From the NCBI GenBank assembly GCA_941918925.1, contig OW799233.1, positions 140,804,223 through 140,868,222 on the forward strand: a stretch of DNA of 64,000 nt. Reading direction: 5' to 3'. Numbering within the stretch: the stretch's first letter is position 1; each line of letters opens with the position of its first letter. Source of the DNA: Phyto melanocephala. Its lineage: Eukaryota; Arthropoda; Insecta; Diptera; Rhinophoridae. The position numbers were made by a program, and so were the translations under genes. The notes below the pieces were generated by a model. The model had not been told where the DNA came from. It was given only the letters and a program-made list of their open reading frames with translations, and ran no database searches. Positions 1 to 12,772 of this stretch are shown piece after piece.

Positions 1-54
1 TACTATGTAAAAGTAAACTTATTAAAGTTTATTTATTGTATTTATTTTACTTCT

Positions 55-480
55 ATACTCCTATACCCTCCACCTCTGGTGCCAAATATATATATTTTCT
101 GACAGCTTATGACTAGGGAAGATGATTTAGTCCTTTTGCCTATGTGCTTGTTAACTTTTGTAAGCCCCCCTATGTTGCAAAGTTGTCTATGTGGTATTAA
201 TCTTTTGCAAATATTCTTGAATAAGTCGCCAGCGCAATCACCCCATAACTTTCTCAGATATGAACAAATAAACACTACTGCAAAAATTTTAAAAAAGTTT
301 TTTGTATTCTGTATTTTTAACTATATAAAACATAAGCCAAACAATTTTCAATGCAGAGACAATATTATAATAATTATTAGATATACAGTGCTGTCTGGGT
401 AGAGTGAACTAATTTTTGCAAAGCGATTTCACTATACCCAGGTTGTTCACTAAATCAAGGTTGAATTTTTATTTATTTAA
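55..480 (-). repeat. Short composite repeat, degraded copy (reverse)
   Basis: Read on the minus strand, this matches the right half of the short composite repeat also seen at 17.2 and 51.7 kb: a 'tataccc' end, an 'agctgtcagaaaatata' block and the 'aaacactactgc' block. Its inner part from about 338 is caught up in the tandem duplication with the neighbouring LINE. Confidence 0.5.
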
Positions 481-1437
481 AGAACTGTTCTGATTACAGA
501 CCGATAGCAATCTTGCCATTCTTATCTAAAGTCTTTGAAAGATTAATTCATAACCAAGTTTCACAGTATCTTGAAACTAACAATATGCTCACTGATCGTC
601 AATCTGGTTTTCGTAAAAATCACAGCTGTATAACTGCCCTCGTAGATGTTGCTGAGGATATAAGACAACAGATAGACAACGGTAATGTTACCTTTTTAGT
701 TCTCTTGGATCATTCTAGAACGTTTGATACGGTTGACTGCAATATTTTGTGTCTTAAACTTAAACATGTGTTTAGATTTGCATCAAGTGCCACAGATCTC
801 ATACATTCATATCTAATTGATAGATATCAATACGTATAAACTTCTACTTCAGTTTCAGGATCATTGCCATTAAGTCGAGGTGTTCCACAAGGTTCAAACA
901 ATTTTCAATGCAGAGACAATATTATAATAATTATTAGATATACAGTGCTGTCTGGGTAGAGTGAACTAATTTTTGCAAAGCGATTTCACTATACCCAGGT
1001 TGTTCACTAAATCAAGGTTGAATTTTTATTTATTTAAAGAACTGTTCTGATTACAGACCGATAGCAATCTTGCCATTCTTATCTAAAGTCTTTGAAAGAT
1101 TAATTCATAACCAAGTTTCACAGTATCTTGAAACTAACAATATGCTCACTGATCGTCAATCTGGTTTTCGTAAAAATCACAGCTGTATAACTGCCCTCGT
1201 AGATGTTGCTGAGGATATAAGACAACAGATAGACAACGGTAATGTTACCTTTTTAGTTCTCTTGGATCATTCTAGAGCGTTTGATACGGTTGACTACAAT
1301 ATTTTGTGTCTTAAACTTAAACATATGTTTAGATTTGCATCAAGTCCCACAGATCTCATACATTCATATCTAATTGATAGATATCAATACTTCAGTTTCA
1401 GGATCATTGCCATTAAGTCGAGGTGTTCCACAAGGTT
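338..1437 (+). repeat. 557-bp tandem duplication spanning repeat/LINE junction
   Basis: Copy 1 (338-894) and copy 2 (from 895) are direct tandem repeats offset by exactly 557 bp. The unit starts in a composite repeat and ends inside a LINE reverse transcriptase at the SRGVPQGS motif. Copy 2 lacks 14 bp flanked by 'tac' repeats, and the copies differ at a few single bases. The duplication therefore happened after the repeat and LINE were already joined. Confidence 0.9.
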
Positions 1438-2062
1438 CGATCTTGGGCCCTCTACTGTTTTCGTTATACGTGAATGATCTGCAGGGCAAACTCGAACACT
1501 GCAGGGTAAGGCTGTATGCAGATGATGTACAGCTTTATATCAGTTGCAGCAACACCGCGGTTGATGAATGTGTGAGGACTTTAAATCAGGAGTTAGGTCT
1601 TGTTTACGAGTGGGCCACCGCTAATGGGCTGGCAATTAATCCTTCTAAATCAAAGTGTTTGATTATAAAAAGAGGCTTTTTAAACTTGACTGCAACCCCA
1701 TTTTAACTTTAAATAACCAGTCCATAGATATTGTAAGCTCTGCCAAAAATCTTGGTATATATTTTAATAACAACCTTACTTGGTCTAATCACGTTAACGT
1801 TGCATGTGGTAGAATGTTCTCAATGTTAAGAAATCTATGGCAAACTCAATATTGTTCTCCAACTAAAATTAGAATACTTCTTGCCAAAACTTATTTAATA
1901 CCTATCTTATTGTATAGTTGTGAACTATTTGCCAGTTGCGATCGGTACGTATATAGTCTAAAAAGATATGACCATATCTCCCCCTACGTAACCTTGCGTT
2001 GTGTACTGTTTATGCATAAAATTATATATACACATCAGCCTGATATATATGTATATATATAA
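486..2062 (+). mobile_element. Non-LTR retrotransposon (LINE) reverse transcriptase remnant
   Basis: Fragments in shifted frames spell a LINE reverse transcriptase. They begin at DYRPIAILPFLSKVFERLIH (doubled by the tandem duplication), go through [20 protein letters not shown] and the catalytic YADD, and end at a C-terminal stretch with LYSCELFASCD and LMHKIIYTHQP-like blocks. At the 3' end, about 16 and 12 residues found in the related copy at 26.5 kb (minus strand) are missing. Frameshifts near 1380-1440 and 1700 and the deletions show that it is dead. The clade is jockey/CR1-like by general motif style only. No endonuclease domain is present. Confidence 0.85.
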
Positions 2063-3216
2063 ATAAGTTGCATTGTGTTGGTAATTGATGTTCTCTGGAA
2101 TGTGTGAACCGATTTTATTTCTGCAAAGTTAATACTTATGAAAGGTGACGTCAATACCAAGTTTTTGATGTACAAACGGTCTGTATGTGTATTTATTCAT
2201 GAGTTTTAGCCATTTTAATAAACACTGCATTAATTTCGAAATATTTGAAAATATTTTAGTTAATATTTTGAAAAACTGAATTCGAATTGAATTTTTTTAT
2301 TTTCTTTTTTGCACTATGAAGTGAGCAGGAGATTCGCAAGTTTTACATAAAATACGGCTAAAAAAATTTTAAATTTGAACTACGTCAAATATCAAATTAA
2401 CCATTAGTTCAATAATGAGCATAACTAATAAAATACTTTCCATAGGAAAATTTATTCACCGGAATGAGTTGCTCTTATATTTTTTTATTAAACCTTTATT
2501 AAAAATAAATATATATATAACAATCATTTCCTTTAATCAATTCAAAGATCACTCAAATTTTTCACAATATAAATAATTTCATCCTTTAAAATATAATTAT
2601 TGCATTAAAAAATGTATGAATATAACATTGCAACACGATGTATGAGCGAATATAAATTTTTCAGAACATAAACATTATGCAAATTTTAGAAATATATTAT
2701 TCTACCAAAAATAAATAAATAAATAAAATATGAACTATGAACCAGCATTTGGGATACTAACTCTGATATAAGTTTGTGAATGTTTGAAAAAAAGGCAATA
2801 AAGCAAATAAACTTTATTAAGCTAAACATAAATACAAACTCATTTAAGATAAGTTCGTTTTTTTTTTGCTGCTAAATGTATGTGTTATTAAGTGGTTTAC
2901 CAAACATAAGCATACACACTAACACGCAAACTCACACACAATTACAACCGAAATAACCACATGAACAAAAGGCTTGAAACGCATACATACATAGATATTT
3001 ATAAACCGAAGCCACAATAATTTTTACAACAATAACGATTTAACTACAACTTTCTTTCTCTCAACTTCTATCTCAGCTACTGAGTGTGTGTCAGTTGGGA
3101 TATAATTTTTATTAGAATCGAAGTAAATTTATTATAAAATTTTTAAGCTGCATCATACAATCTTGTTTCAATATTTTCCACTCTTGCACTACGTATTCCA
3201 ATGCACATTCTTAATA
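2063..3216. other. AT-rich intronic DNA, nothing recognised
   Basis: There is only a short (AAAT)n run near 2706-2730. ORFs here are short and without family signal. Confidence 0.6.
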
Positions 3217-3720
3217 CAGGGTGGTATATTTAGAATTTTAAATTTGAATCGGCTATAAGGAAGTACTAATTATTCTTCAAATTTCTGGCTTAATAGGAAT
3301 GGTTAAACTTTGTCATTTAAGATTATAACACAGTATCATTCATATGACTAGCACGACTAGCTCGACAGTACCCCATCTGATTGACCCAATGTTTTACAAT
3401 TCAAAATTCTTCTCAAAGAAGAACGATGACGAGTTGTTGTTGATCGATATTCTTGCACATTCTCAGCCGCAGCAGCAATGTTTTCGATTGAACGCACTAA
3501 ACGAAAACATACACGGGTGGCTTTGTTCAACAAGGATCTATTTTCATGAACTCGCTTTACAAATTAACGCACAAACTGAACTGAAGGCCGATCTCTTCTC
3601 AAACATTTTTCACGTAAATTTCTTATAGTTTGTGTTGAAGACTCACTACTTTGGGATTAAGTTTTTAATATTACCCAATTTTGTTCGAGCGTATAGCATC
3701 CCATTTTGCAAATGTCATAC
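3217..3720 (-). mobile_element. Tc1/mariner-type transposase remnant, N-terminal half
   Basis: On the minus strand, shifted frames give blocks typical of the N-terminal half of the insect transposase family that recurs through this window: an ENIAAAAENVQE helix-turn-helix stretch followed by RHRS..LRRIL. A terminus 'acagggtggtatattta' lies at about 3217. The long + strand frame at 3344-3628 is antisense to this and is not a gene. Confidence 0.55.
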
Positions 3721-3730
3721 ATAAACCTGA

Positions 3731-4254
3731 AAATAAAAATAAAAATGAATATATTCTTCCATTCAATGTCAAAGTAATCGTTAGTTTAAATTTTAAATCT
3801 TAAATGGCCTACCCTTTACTAGTATTTATGGCATACAGTTGGTTTGAAAATGGATTTATCATGAATCAAAAGACGAAACAAATCTTAAACACGTCTTACA
3901 AAGCGACATTGTTAAATTATAATGGGGTTTGTGTTTTACTAACGAAAGAGAGTAGATAAGATTTAACAAAACCATAAAATGTTCTTTTGGCGCGATAAAA
4001 ATATGTTCAGTCCAACATGTTTGGCCTCACAGCCTTGCTAAAAGCCTCTGACTCAATATATCTTAATCAATATGAAAGACAAATGGTGCTGTTATAAGCA
4101 ATGACCAGAATTATAAGTTTACCGTATGAGATTATTTAAAAATAAGCCAGCGGACTATATTCAAATGTGCTGAATCTTAATTCACACAGTTTAAATTATC
4201 ATTTACATACATAGATACAAATGTAATGTCAAACTTATATATAACCTTTAAAGC
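3731..4254. other. AT-rich intronic DNA, nothing recognised
   Basis: No coding frame, terminal repeat or repeat copy was seen. Confidence 0.5.
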
Positions 4255-4680
4255 TCTCGTGTGATGGGTATAAAAACAGAAGTACTAGTGGTTTCTTGCT
4301 TATATCTCTGTAATTTATATAGAAATTCTATTGTTTATCAACACTAACAGCTTCAAGACCATAACTGACAATTTTATGGGGCAACTGTGACGAAAACTAT
4401 GTATTATAAACTATGTATCGATAATCTGAACTTTTAAATGACATTTTGAAAAGAAATTTTTTTTTTTTTGATATCTCTGTCGACAATTTAAATTCTGACT
4501 TTGATTTTCAATACCAGAATTTCCGAAGGATTATCTGTTGAACTGATTTCTTACTAAAGTCTCAAGTAGACGTGTGGGTTCAGAAAGTTGATTTCAACAT
4601 ACACACGGACAGGCGGACAAAGCTAATTAAAATTCGTATCTCAATTTACTACACACCAGGATATAGGAAAAACTGAATAA
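4255..4680 (+). repeat. Short composite repeat, degraded copy (forward)
   Basis: This contains 'gatgggtataaaa', the 'ttgatttcaacatacacac' block and 'acggacaggcggac', which are the hallmarks of the right half of the short composite repeat, followed by degenerate sequence. Confidence 0.5.
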
Positions 4681-4690
4681 AATTTCAAAC

Positions 4691-6079
4691 AATGTGCCTA
4701 TAACCGAAAAAGTAAAAAGCGATTTTGTTAAAAATTTAAATACACCCTTTTTATATAGAGAAAAATTAAATCCGGAGATTTAAAGAAATTCTATATGCAA
4801 CGGCTTAAATGTGCAGTTCCAATGATATACTTTCGCGAATACAATTTAATTTTTCTACATGACAAAGAGTGCTAAGAACGTTGGCTAATGGACTTGCCAG
4901 TGGTGATATTGAGCAGCTTTTCTTGATGGTGCTTAACTAAAGGTTTTTTTTAAATCGACAAACTCACTTCAAAACTAAGAAATTCTATTATAAATTAGTA
5001 TTTCTTAAAAGTTTTTTTTTTATAACCTCCTTATCAAATTGATAGAAAAAATCTAATAATCACATACGCCCTTATTCTTACACTTCATTATGCTCAATTT
5101 AAAATCCTTAATTTCTGGTATCAGTTTTATGTTCTTGTTTTGTCGTACGGGAATCCCACTGTGAATCATTAATAAATTAAAGTATTACAAATTAGCGTTT
5201 GATATAAATTTCATTGTTTATATAGTTGCGTTCACACATAATTTGCTGTGTATGTTCATATCTCGTTAAAGTGTTTAGACAATTGAGGGATTAAAGGGAG
5301 GTCAGTTGGGGTAATAAGTTAATTTTCAATTTTAAAAGCACAGTTTTGTTCAAAAAGAAAACACCCATAAGAGCATTAGAGCAAGATAAATATAGCTGGT
5401 TTGAACACATGTAATGAATGTGTAAAAGTATCTGTGTTTAGGTTTATGTATATGAGATTCTTTTTGGTATTGTTGCATGCCGTATTATGCGTTATAATAA
5501 ATTATATCTATTCAAGCATGAAATTAGACGAATGCCAATTGACTTGACATCTTGCATAAGCAGTTAAGCCCTATACGCAATCAAGTGTATCAGGGGTGGG
5601 AAACAATTAGTTAATTTTACATATTATGCGATTAAAGCTGATTTTGTATATCGTTATTAATGTCTTTGATGATAGACTTTCAACTTTGTTTTTGTTGGTT
5701 TTTTTTTTCTTTTTGGACATTAAATTGTAGATACGACTTTGAATATATCGGATACATACTTTTCTCTCTACTCTAAAAATAAATTTTAACGCAAAAGAAA
5801 GCCCTTACCCTAAATAAATTACGTTAGCAATCACGTCATATTACATATCATTGCTTTTTGTCATAATATAAGATGACCAAGTTTCCATTCATAGGTGCAA
5901 GCCATCGGCAAATAATCGACGGTGACGGCTGAGTGCATAAATGACCAGCGACGTCTTTAAGGCATTAATTTCACTCGGAATGCAGAACACAAAAAGGAGG
6001 GCCTTGCGAAAGAACAACGCGGTATAATTGTGAAAAATTAGTACAAAAATTTTTAAATTTATGCTTTGAGTCAATTATG
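4691..6079. other. AT-rich intronic DNA, nothing recognised
   Basis: No supported gene. The 61-codon minus frame at 5889-6074 overlaps the start of the transposon remnant that follows and has no family signal. Confidence 0.5.
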
Positions 6080-6770
6080 AACAGTAAGATTCATATGCTG
6101 CAACGTACCGTTTAGTCTCTTGAAAACATTGCTGTTTTAAAGGAGTGTCGCAGAAAATCCGAAAACATCAATTCGGCATCGTTCTCAACAACTTTAAATT
6201 TCATGAAGCACTACGCAGCGAATTTTAACAAAAGACTTGCGTGCAAAAATCTGCTGACTCAGAAGCTCAAAGCAGCTGACTACAAAAAACGCTGGAAATT
6301 CGTTCAATGGGTATGGAGCAAGTAAAGTCAATACCGTTTTTTTTTTTTTTTTTTCAAAGAAGGATGAATTTGGGAATACACAAAATTGGCCAATTTCCGG
6401 CTTATTTTTACCAGGCGTTTTGATTGGGCCTCACTTCTTGAAAGATGAAACCGTAATTGCAGTGACTGTGAACGACATTCATTACAGGAAATTCTTGTAG
6501 CCATAGCTGGACGGTATATCTGAACAACATGTGGTTTCAGTCAGATGAAGCCACCTGCCAAGTCTTCCAAAATTTCATGAAAGAGAAATCGCCTGTTATC
6601 AGAGCCATTAGGTGGATTTGACGGATATTTTATTCCATACTTATTTGAAACATGTCTTCTTTTCAGTGCAATAAAATAATCACAACTGTCATACAAATTC
6701 GTGTTTTTGTTTTAAAATCAAAAAGTGTATTCTTAATGAGACACCCGTTAATAACTTAATGTTATCATAT
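6080..6770 (+). mobile_element. Tc1/mariner-type transposase remnant
   Basis: Broken + strand frames include an R..W.FVQWVW-like block, VTVNDIHYRKFL and WFQSDEATC, the last being the catalytic-Asp 'QDGATCHTA' motif of this transposase family in decayed form. A poly-T run at 6340-6354 interrupts it. Stops and shifts are numerous. Confidence 0.6.
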
Positions 6771-6771
6771 A

Positions 6772-6905
6772 CAACCGGCTATTTTCACAACCTTCACCCG
6801 TGGTGCCAATATTATATATAACTTTGTCTAGAATATTCATTGCCTACCAATTTAAGTATTTATATATGTATATTCTGAAAGCTTGTGTCGATTGCTACGG
6901 CCTAT
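6772..6905 (-). repeat. Short composite repeat fragment (reverse)
   Basis: This is about 130 bp resembling the terminal part of the short composite repeat: 'ttcacccgtggtgcc', a TATATA block, and 'ctgaaagcttgtg'. Confidence 0.4.
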
Positions 6906-8569
6906 TTACTAAACTCATTCTAGTACCTCATATGCTTACCTTCATTTACCTTTTTAAAAAAAAATTTTGGAATTCATTTTTAGTGAATTTATTTCTACGA
7001 ATATTTTCTTTAGGGGCCTTTGGTTGTAAATTGAACTACATACAGACATAGTCATTCCTTTTATTTTGCATAAATACATAATCTTATGTGAGTGTGAGAG
7101 TGTAAAATAAATTTTAGTTTTCGTTTGTAGAACTTTTTTTGTGGAGGTTCTGTTTAAATTGACAAAAATTTATTGCGGATCGAAATGTGGATTCGGTTGA
7201 TTGGTTTAAGCTTTTCTATACACAAAACACACGAACACACATACATGCATATGTGATCATACATGCGTTTATTAGCAAATGCCAACACATACACAATTAG
7301 ACTTATATTATGCATGCAATAATAAGTACCCAACAGTATACATATAACTGATGGGTTAGGCAAGGGAAATCAGTTTAAAAATATCAAGATAAATAATATT
7401 GAAACAACTTTTTTAAAATATTGAAAAACATTTTGTACTGTCTTATGTATCTCATAGCAGTTTATTAGTAATAACTGATGAACTATTAGACTTTCTTTAA
7501 ATAACTTATAAAATATTTACTAATTCTCTTCAGCATTGTAGGGAATTTAATTTCTTGTACATACTGTACATGCATATATCCATGTATGTTTGTTTGAACA
7601 TTCTGCAAAATAGAATTAAAAGCATTGAATATTGCGGTGAAGGCGTTATTGCATACAACCAGTTTTTAGTGGTTAATTATGAGAGATTATGTTATTTATG
7701 AGAGACAAAAACGCATTTGTGTGTCAAGTCAAAAATTGGTTAAATTGTGGATATATTTTTCACACACACACACACACAAATAAAAAATACGACATAATGC
7801 AGCAGATGCAAAATGTTTACATGTTACAATGGTATTAAATAAAAAATTTAAAAATTGTTTTAGATTTTTCTACGGTACTATATGAAAACTAATCAAATTT
7901 TTATAATCGTAAAATCAGTTTTAATAATCCACGATTTTTAAACTAATGTTCCGCTTCATTTACATAAAAAGTTTCCATCATAATAACTCTTAATTTATTT
8001 ATTTGAAAGCGACAAAAAATCATTTGAAATTGTTTTTGTTTTTCAATTTTTATATCCTCTTTTTATTTGAAATTCCTGCTACAAAGAAACACACAATCTT
8101 ACATACGTTCAAACATATCGAGCCCAAACAGCGAAAATAACGTAACTGACATATTTTTCGAAGTTAACTTTTTGATGCAGAATCGTTCTTCAGCCTTCAA
8201 CACCACTTCTGTTAGATATGAATACAAGTCATTAAATTTTGACGTAAACGGCAACCACCTTTTCTGACTGATATTGAAAGTGTCACTGAATGAATAATAA
8301 ACATATTAATTAATTATAAAAGCAACCAATATTATTGTAAATAACTGATGCTTGTTAGTTGTTTTAATCTAGAGATGGAACCGTAACTGACTTTCCATTC
8401 ACGATCATGCAGCTCACCAAAAAAATTTACCTAAATCACGTCTTTGTTTTTTATTTACAACACACATTTACGCTTGCGTAAATATAACGAAAAATTAAAC
8501 AGAATACAATAACCTACAGTCTTTTTTTCAATAATTTTATTTAAACTTACCACCTTTTGGCCTAATTTG
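6906..8569. other. AT-rich intronic DNA with CA microsatellite
   Basis: A (CA)9 run occurs at 7761-7778. The 'tagagatggaaccg' at about 8370 resembles a hAT-type terminus, but no partner end was found. No gene is supported. Confidence 0.5.
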
Positions 8570-9060
8570 CTTCCCAGTGATTTCTTGGCTTCCTGTCGGT
8601 ATCCATTCCTTCATTGAGTACCTCGCCACTAAAGGCGTCCTCTCTAGTGATTGGTGATCCTAATCGTACAGTCCTTCGTAAGCGCCAGCATCTTCGTTCG
8701 ACTGAGAACCCCCCAAATATTCATATTCAATGTGTGCCTATGTTTGATCCTTAGTCTATCGCGGTCTAAATCTCCCTAACCTTTTTAACTTGGAGGTACA
8801 GGATACTCCTATGCCCCTTTAGTAAAGATACTGATGTTACTATTCATGCGCTCATAATGCTTGGATCCATCCACTATGAGCGTGCGATGCAGACCACATT
8901 CACTCAACTCATGCGCTCCATCGGCATTTGAGTCTCCCTAAACTCTTTATGTACGAGATCCAGAATTCTCCAATGCCCCAGTCAAAAGTACTGGTATACC
9001 CCGGACTAACAATAACACCAAGGAGTGGACACTTCGCCAAGGTAACATGCCCCCTCCTAT
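8570..9060. repeat. GC-richer unclassified repeat with internal duplication
   Basis: This block stands out in base composition from its surroundings. It holds two diverged copies of a segment (about 8775-8860 and 8932-8995) sharing 'tctccctaa' and 'aatgccccagt'-like words, spaced about 160 bp. It has no open frame and probably belongs to the non-coding end of a mobile element, but the class is unknown. Confidence 0.45.
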
Positions 9061-12029
9061 ATTTGTATTAAATAATTTTCTAATTGTTCTTAAGGAATTC
9101 CGAATAAAAAATCAAAACATTCCAACGCTTGGTTTTACATGTTAATGGGAGTTTGACTGTAGTGAAATGAAAAATATACCTTTGAGTTGAATTTTTTTTT
9201 GTAAAACACTTATTTCCAAATTTAAGCAAAATATTAAATGAGAATTTTAAAATAAGTGTTAAATGCGACTAAGTAAAATAAAATTGGAAAAAAAATGTTT
9301 AATTCTTAGGATGCTTTTTTGTATGTTAAGTAACTATCGCGGTCACTGTAGACGACAAAATTAGCGTAATTGACAACACAAATTTTATACAAATAATTAA
9401 GGTAAAACTTTTCTATAAGTTGCATATGATCACTGATAAACTTTCTTAAAAAAAGTTCTTTCAAATCGGAGAAAAAAACCTTCCTCTATAAAATTTGGTT
9501 TTGTGCGTTAAGTTATTTTAGCGGTTAAGGCTCGATATGTATATGCATTGGTACATAAGTATGTGTTTTTTAAGTAATAAGAATTTGTTTAATATTATTA
9601 CGATTTCAAAAAAAAAATATTTGTCATAATGCTTTAAATTAATTTTAAATGTTTGTATGTAAATGTAAGAATGTGCGTGTGAGTAAATAATAGGATTCTT
9701 TATAAATCCTTGTTAATCCATGTAATTACATCTATAGCAACACACACTACTTGTTCAACCGTTTTATTTACGCAAACATTTATTCTCACGCTTATATAAA
9801 CACACTTGCACACATTCATGTTAACGTACATATACATATAAATACGTACATTTATATATATAAAATATTTTATTATAACCTATATGTATATGCACTCCTC
9901 ATACACATTAATAATGTTAAACATAAACATTAAATGCACATACTGTATCATTTATATTGCACGTATGTATGTTTATGTGTTTGAGTAAGTATGAGTAAGT
10001 ATTAGTATATTTGCATATACATTTGTACGTATTTAAAGTTATTTGTATTTGGTATTCGTTAAAGTATTATTATCATTATTATTATTTTTTTCATACGTAT
10101 TTTTATTCATATATGTATGTATGTTTGTAAATATAGAACGTATTTAATATTATTCTTACATACAGATATTTGTTTAAACATTCACATTATTTCGTACATA
10201 CTTGTAAATTATGCATGATAAGCTGAGCAATTTAACAACACCAAAATAATCATAATAGCAATGGACACATTTTTTAACGCATTAAAATCGTTTCGTTTCC
10301 GAGGGAAAGTGGTGACATTAGAGAATAATATAAATTTATTTTATCTATTGCAATTTACATATCGTCCTTGCTATAACAAATTTAGTTATGTAAATTTTAC
10401 TAAGTTTTTAAGGTAGCAAAAAAACATTTAATTTTGCAACTTTGTAGATATCCCTCAACGGTTTGGTGGACAGGTGAACATGACCAATAATGGTACAAAA
10501 TGGAACAATAAAAAAGATTTCTCAAATTTTGCAAATTTTGATATGAAAAAAAATTAAGTTTAAATCAAATTATGAAAAAATTTTCATAAGTTTTTATAAA
10601 TAATTTGATATTCGAAATATATTAAAATTGTTGAGATTTGATCGGAATTAATAATTTCCTTTAAATTTTTTTCGAACTTAAGTTCGAATTTTCGAACATG
10701 CAACAAATACCAAATATCAATTTGTTTTCAAATAATATGAAACATATTGTTATTACGCTAGTACAACAGTCAAAATTTTGAAAAGTTTCTCTAAAATATA
10801 CCCAGGTTTAATATTCCCACACTGGTAAACTTTGTTCATAACAAAAAAAATTTTTAATATTAAGAATAAATATATATGCTTATACTTTGTCTTTTTCAAA
10901 CATATATACTTTTCGAATTTAAGTTCGAATCTGTTTTATTTTATATCAAAAGATCAAATCAAAGTTTAAATAAAAATCAATTTCTAAACATTTGAAACGT
11001 TAAAGGCATAGTGCTGATGTATAAGAAAAATGCATTTAAAATGACAACATGCTGCTTTCATTTTAAACATTTTTTTATTTTATTTTTAATTGTTCTGCAT
11101 CAAGTGCATTTTTTTTAAGTTTTCTGTATAATATTTATGTATTAATAATATGTTTTTATTTTTACAAGCATAAAAAGTGGCAACATTATAAGATTAACTC
11201 ACAAAAACCTGTGTTTGTTAATCGAGACTTATTTTTATTATCATGTAATTTCTGAAACGAAACCCAACTGAACTAAAAACTTATATGCAAAAAATTCATA
11301 TTGCAAATACTTTAATTGCAATTAAAACCTACGCATTATTGTGATCGACTCGGTTTTACAACCGGTAAAAAACCCGGTTTTTTCATATGTCTCACAAATT
11401 TCAAAACCAGATGTTAAAAACATGCCGTATATTAGCTGCTTTACCAAAAGTGGAAATAAGTTGTGTGTCTCTGCATAAATTTAATATTGGAAAGTAGCTC
11501 TGGTACTTAAGTGTGAACATTTAGTTTACTTAAAGACACAATATCAAATAAAGTAAAATGTATTAAATTAAATCATTAAGATTTTCCCTTCTACATAAAT
11601 ATTTCTTAGGTATGTGGATATCTACATACATTTTTTAATTTTTATTTACAATTTTTTTCTGTTTGCTATTCATTATTAATGTAAAGTATGAACAAACGTG
11701 TGTATGTGTGTGCTTTAATGAACCTGTGCATGTGTGAGTATTCTTAATGGAGGAATGTAAATTTAAAAGATATAAAAAATAACAAAGTAATGCAAAAAAC
11801 TATTATTATTTTTTAAATAAAAATTTACTTGCATCATTAAAATCAAACTTGATTCAAAATTGGTTAAAAATAATCAAATTAATAAATTTTTAGTAAAATT
11901 TCATAAAATTGCTATTTATATTAAATTAAAAGAAGAATTTATTCAACTTTTTGCTTAATGGTTATTCTAACCAGAAAGACACCGTAGTTACAAAAATCGT
12001 TATGCCTTATAAGCAAACACTAAAAATTC
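9061..12029. other. Long AT-rich intronic stretch
   Basis: No gene is supported. It contains an 18-bp palindrome TTCGAACTTAAGTTCGAA at 10671-10688 and a near copy at about 10912-10928. A single MITE end lies at about 11405-11445 (separate entry). The 60-codon frame at 9751-9933 is Tyr/Ile/His-rich chance sequence from CA/TA repeats. Confidence 0.5.
11345..11445 (-). repeat. One end of a MITE related to the element at 55.9 kb
   Basis: Read in reverse, 'aaagcagctaatatacggca' followed by 'tgtttttaacatctgg' matches the terminus of the inverted-repeat element at 55880-56109, and similarity continues for about 70 bp. The opposite end is not found nearby, so this copy is truncated. Confidence 0.45.
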
Positions 12030-12690
12030 CTTTTGTCGTTTCGGTTGTACCACATAAAAATACATTCATTTCAGATCCCTTTAACTAAAGTAAAAGGTGT
12101 TTTAATGGCGGTATCGAGATATCAATTGTTTTGGACTTTTCGTCGTAGACTAGCGTGTTCACATATTCCCACAAAAAATATTGTAGCGGCGTTAAATCGC
12201 ACGATGTTGGAGGCAAATTCACGGGTTCGAAACTATGCGGTTACTAAACGTTTCTTTCAATAAATCATTTGTGGCACGAGCTGTATGGCATGTGGCTCGG
12301 TCTTGTTCAAACCACAGCTCCTGCACACCAATCCTTGTTTAATTGATGAACTAAAAAAGTTAGCAAATTGACTGTAACGTTCTGAACAGCATTATTTGTA
12401 AATAAGTTCGGGCCAATAATTTCACCAGCTCATAAAGCACACCAAACAGTCAGGTTTTCTGGATGTAACGGTGTCTCAACGTACACTTGAGAATTATCAT
12501 CGTTTATTCAAAGCGATAGACGATTATGTTGACCTCAAAATGGGCATAGTGCACGATGGGTATTAAAGCAGAATCATGATTTAAATAAAATAAATTTACA
12601 TAATTTGAAAGCGTTGTTTTGCCATCAGTTTATTATTGTTTAAATGCCAAACTGACCTAAACATGAATGACTTTAGAGCTTACAAAATGG
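12030..12690 (-). mobile_element. Tc1/mariner-type transposase remnant
   Basis: On the minus strand, frames give ETPLHPENLTVWCAL, AGEIIGPNLF and VNLPPTSCDLTPLQYFLWEY, the middle and C-terminal blocks of the recurrent transposase. N-terminal traces (KQRFQI) lie near 12620. Multiple stops and frameshifts mean it is inactive. Confidence 0.7.
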
Positions 12691-12738
12691 CCTTCAGTAA
12701 AAAACTTGTTGTCAATTTTAAGTTTTGTGCCTCTTTAA

Positions 12739-12772
12739 AAAAAACCCCGTTACATAAAGTCCGGGGTTTTTT
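12739..12772. repeat. 11-bp stem hairpin
   Basis: AAAAAACCCCG is followed by a 12-nt loop and CGGGGTTTTTT. It lies just beyond the 12.0-kb transposon remnant and is probably part of that or another element's terminus. It has no demonstrated function. Confidence 0.6.

Noticed and set aside
3344..3628. 94-codon + strand open frame
   Set aside because: It is antisense to a transposase remnant (minus-strand ENIAAAAENVQE block) and has no family signal of its own.
12220..12240. tRNA B-box-like 'gggttcgaaac'
   Set aside because: No matching A-box or cloverleaf around it, and it lies within a transposase remnant.
12739..12772. Hairpin resembling a rho-independent terminator
   Set aside because: The organism is a eukaryote and the hairpin is flanked by transposon debris. 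Kept only as a structural repeat.
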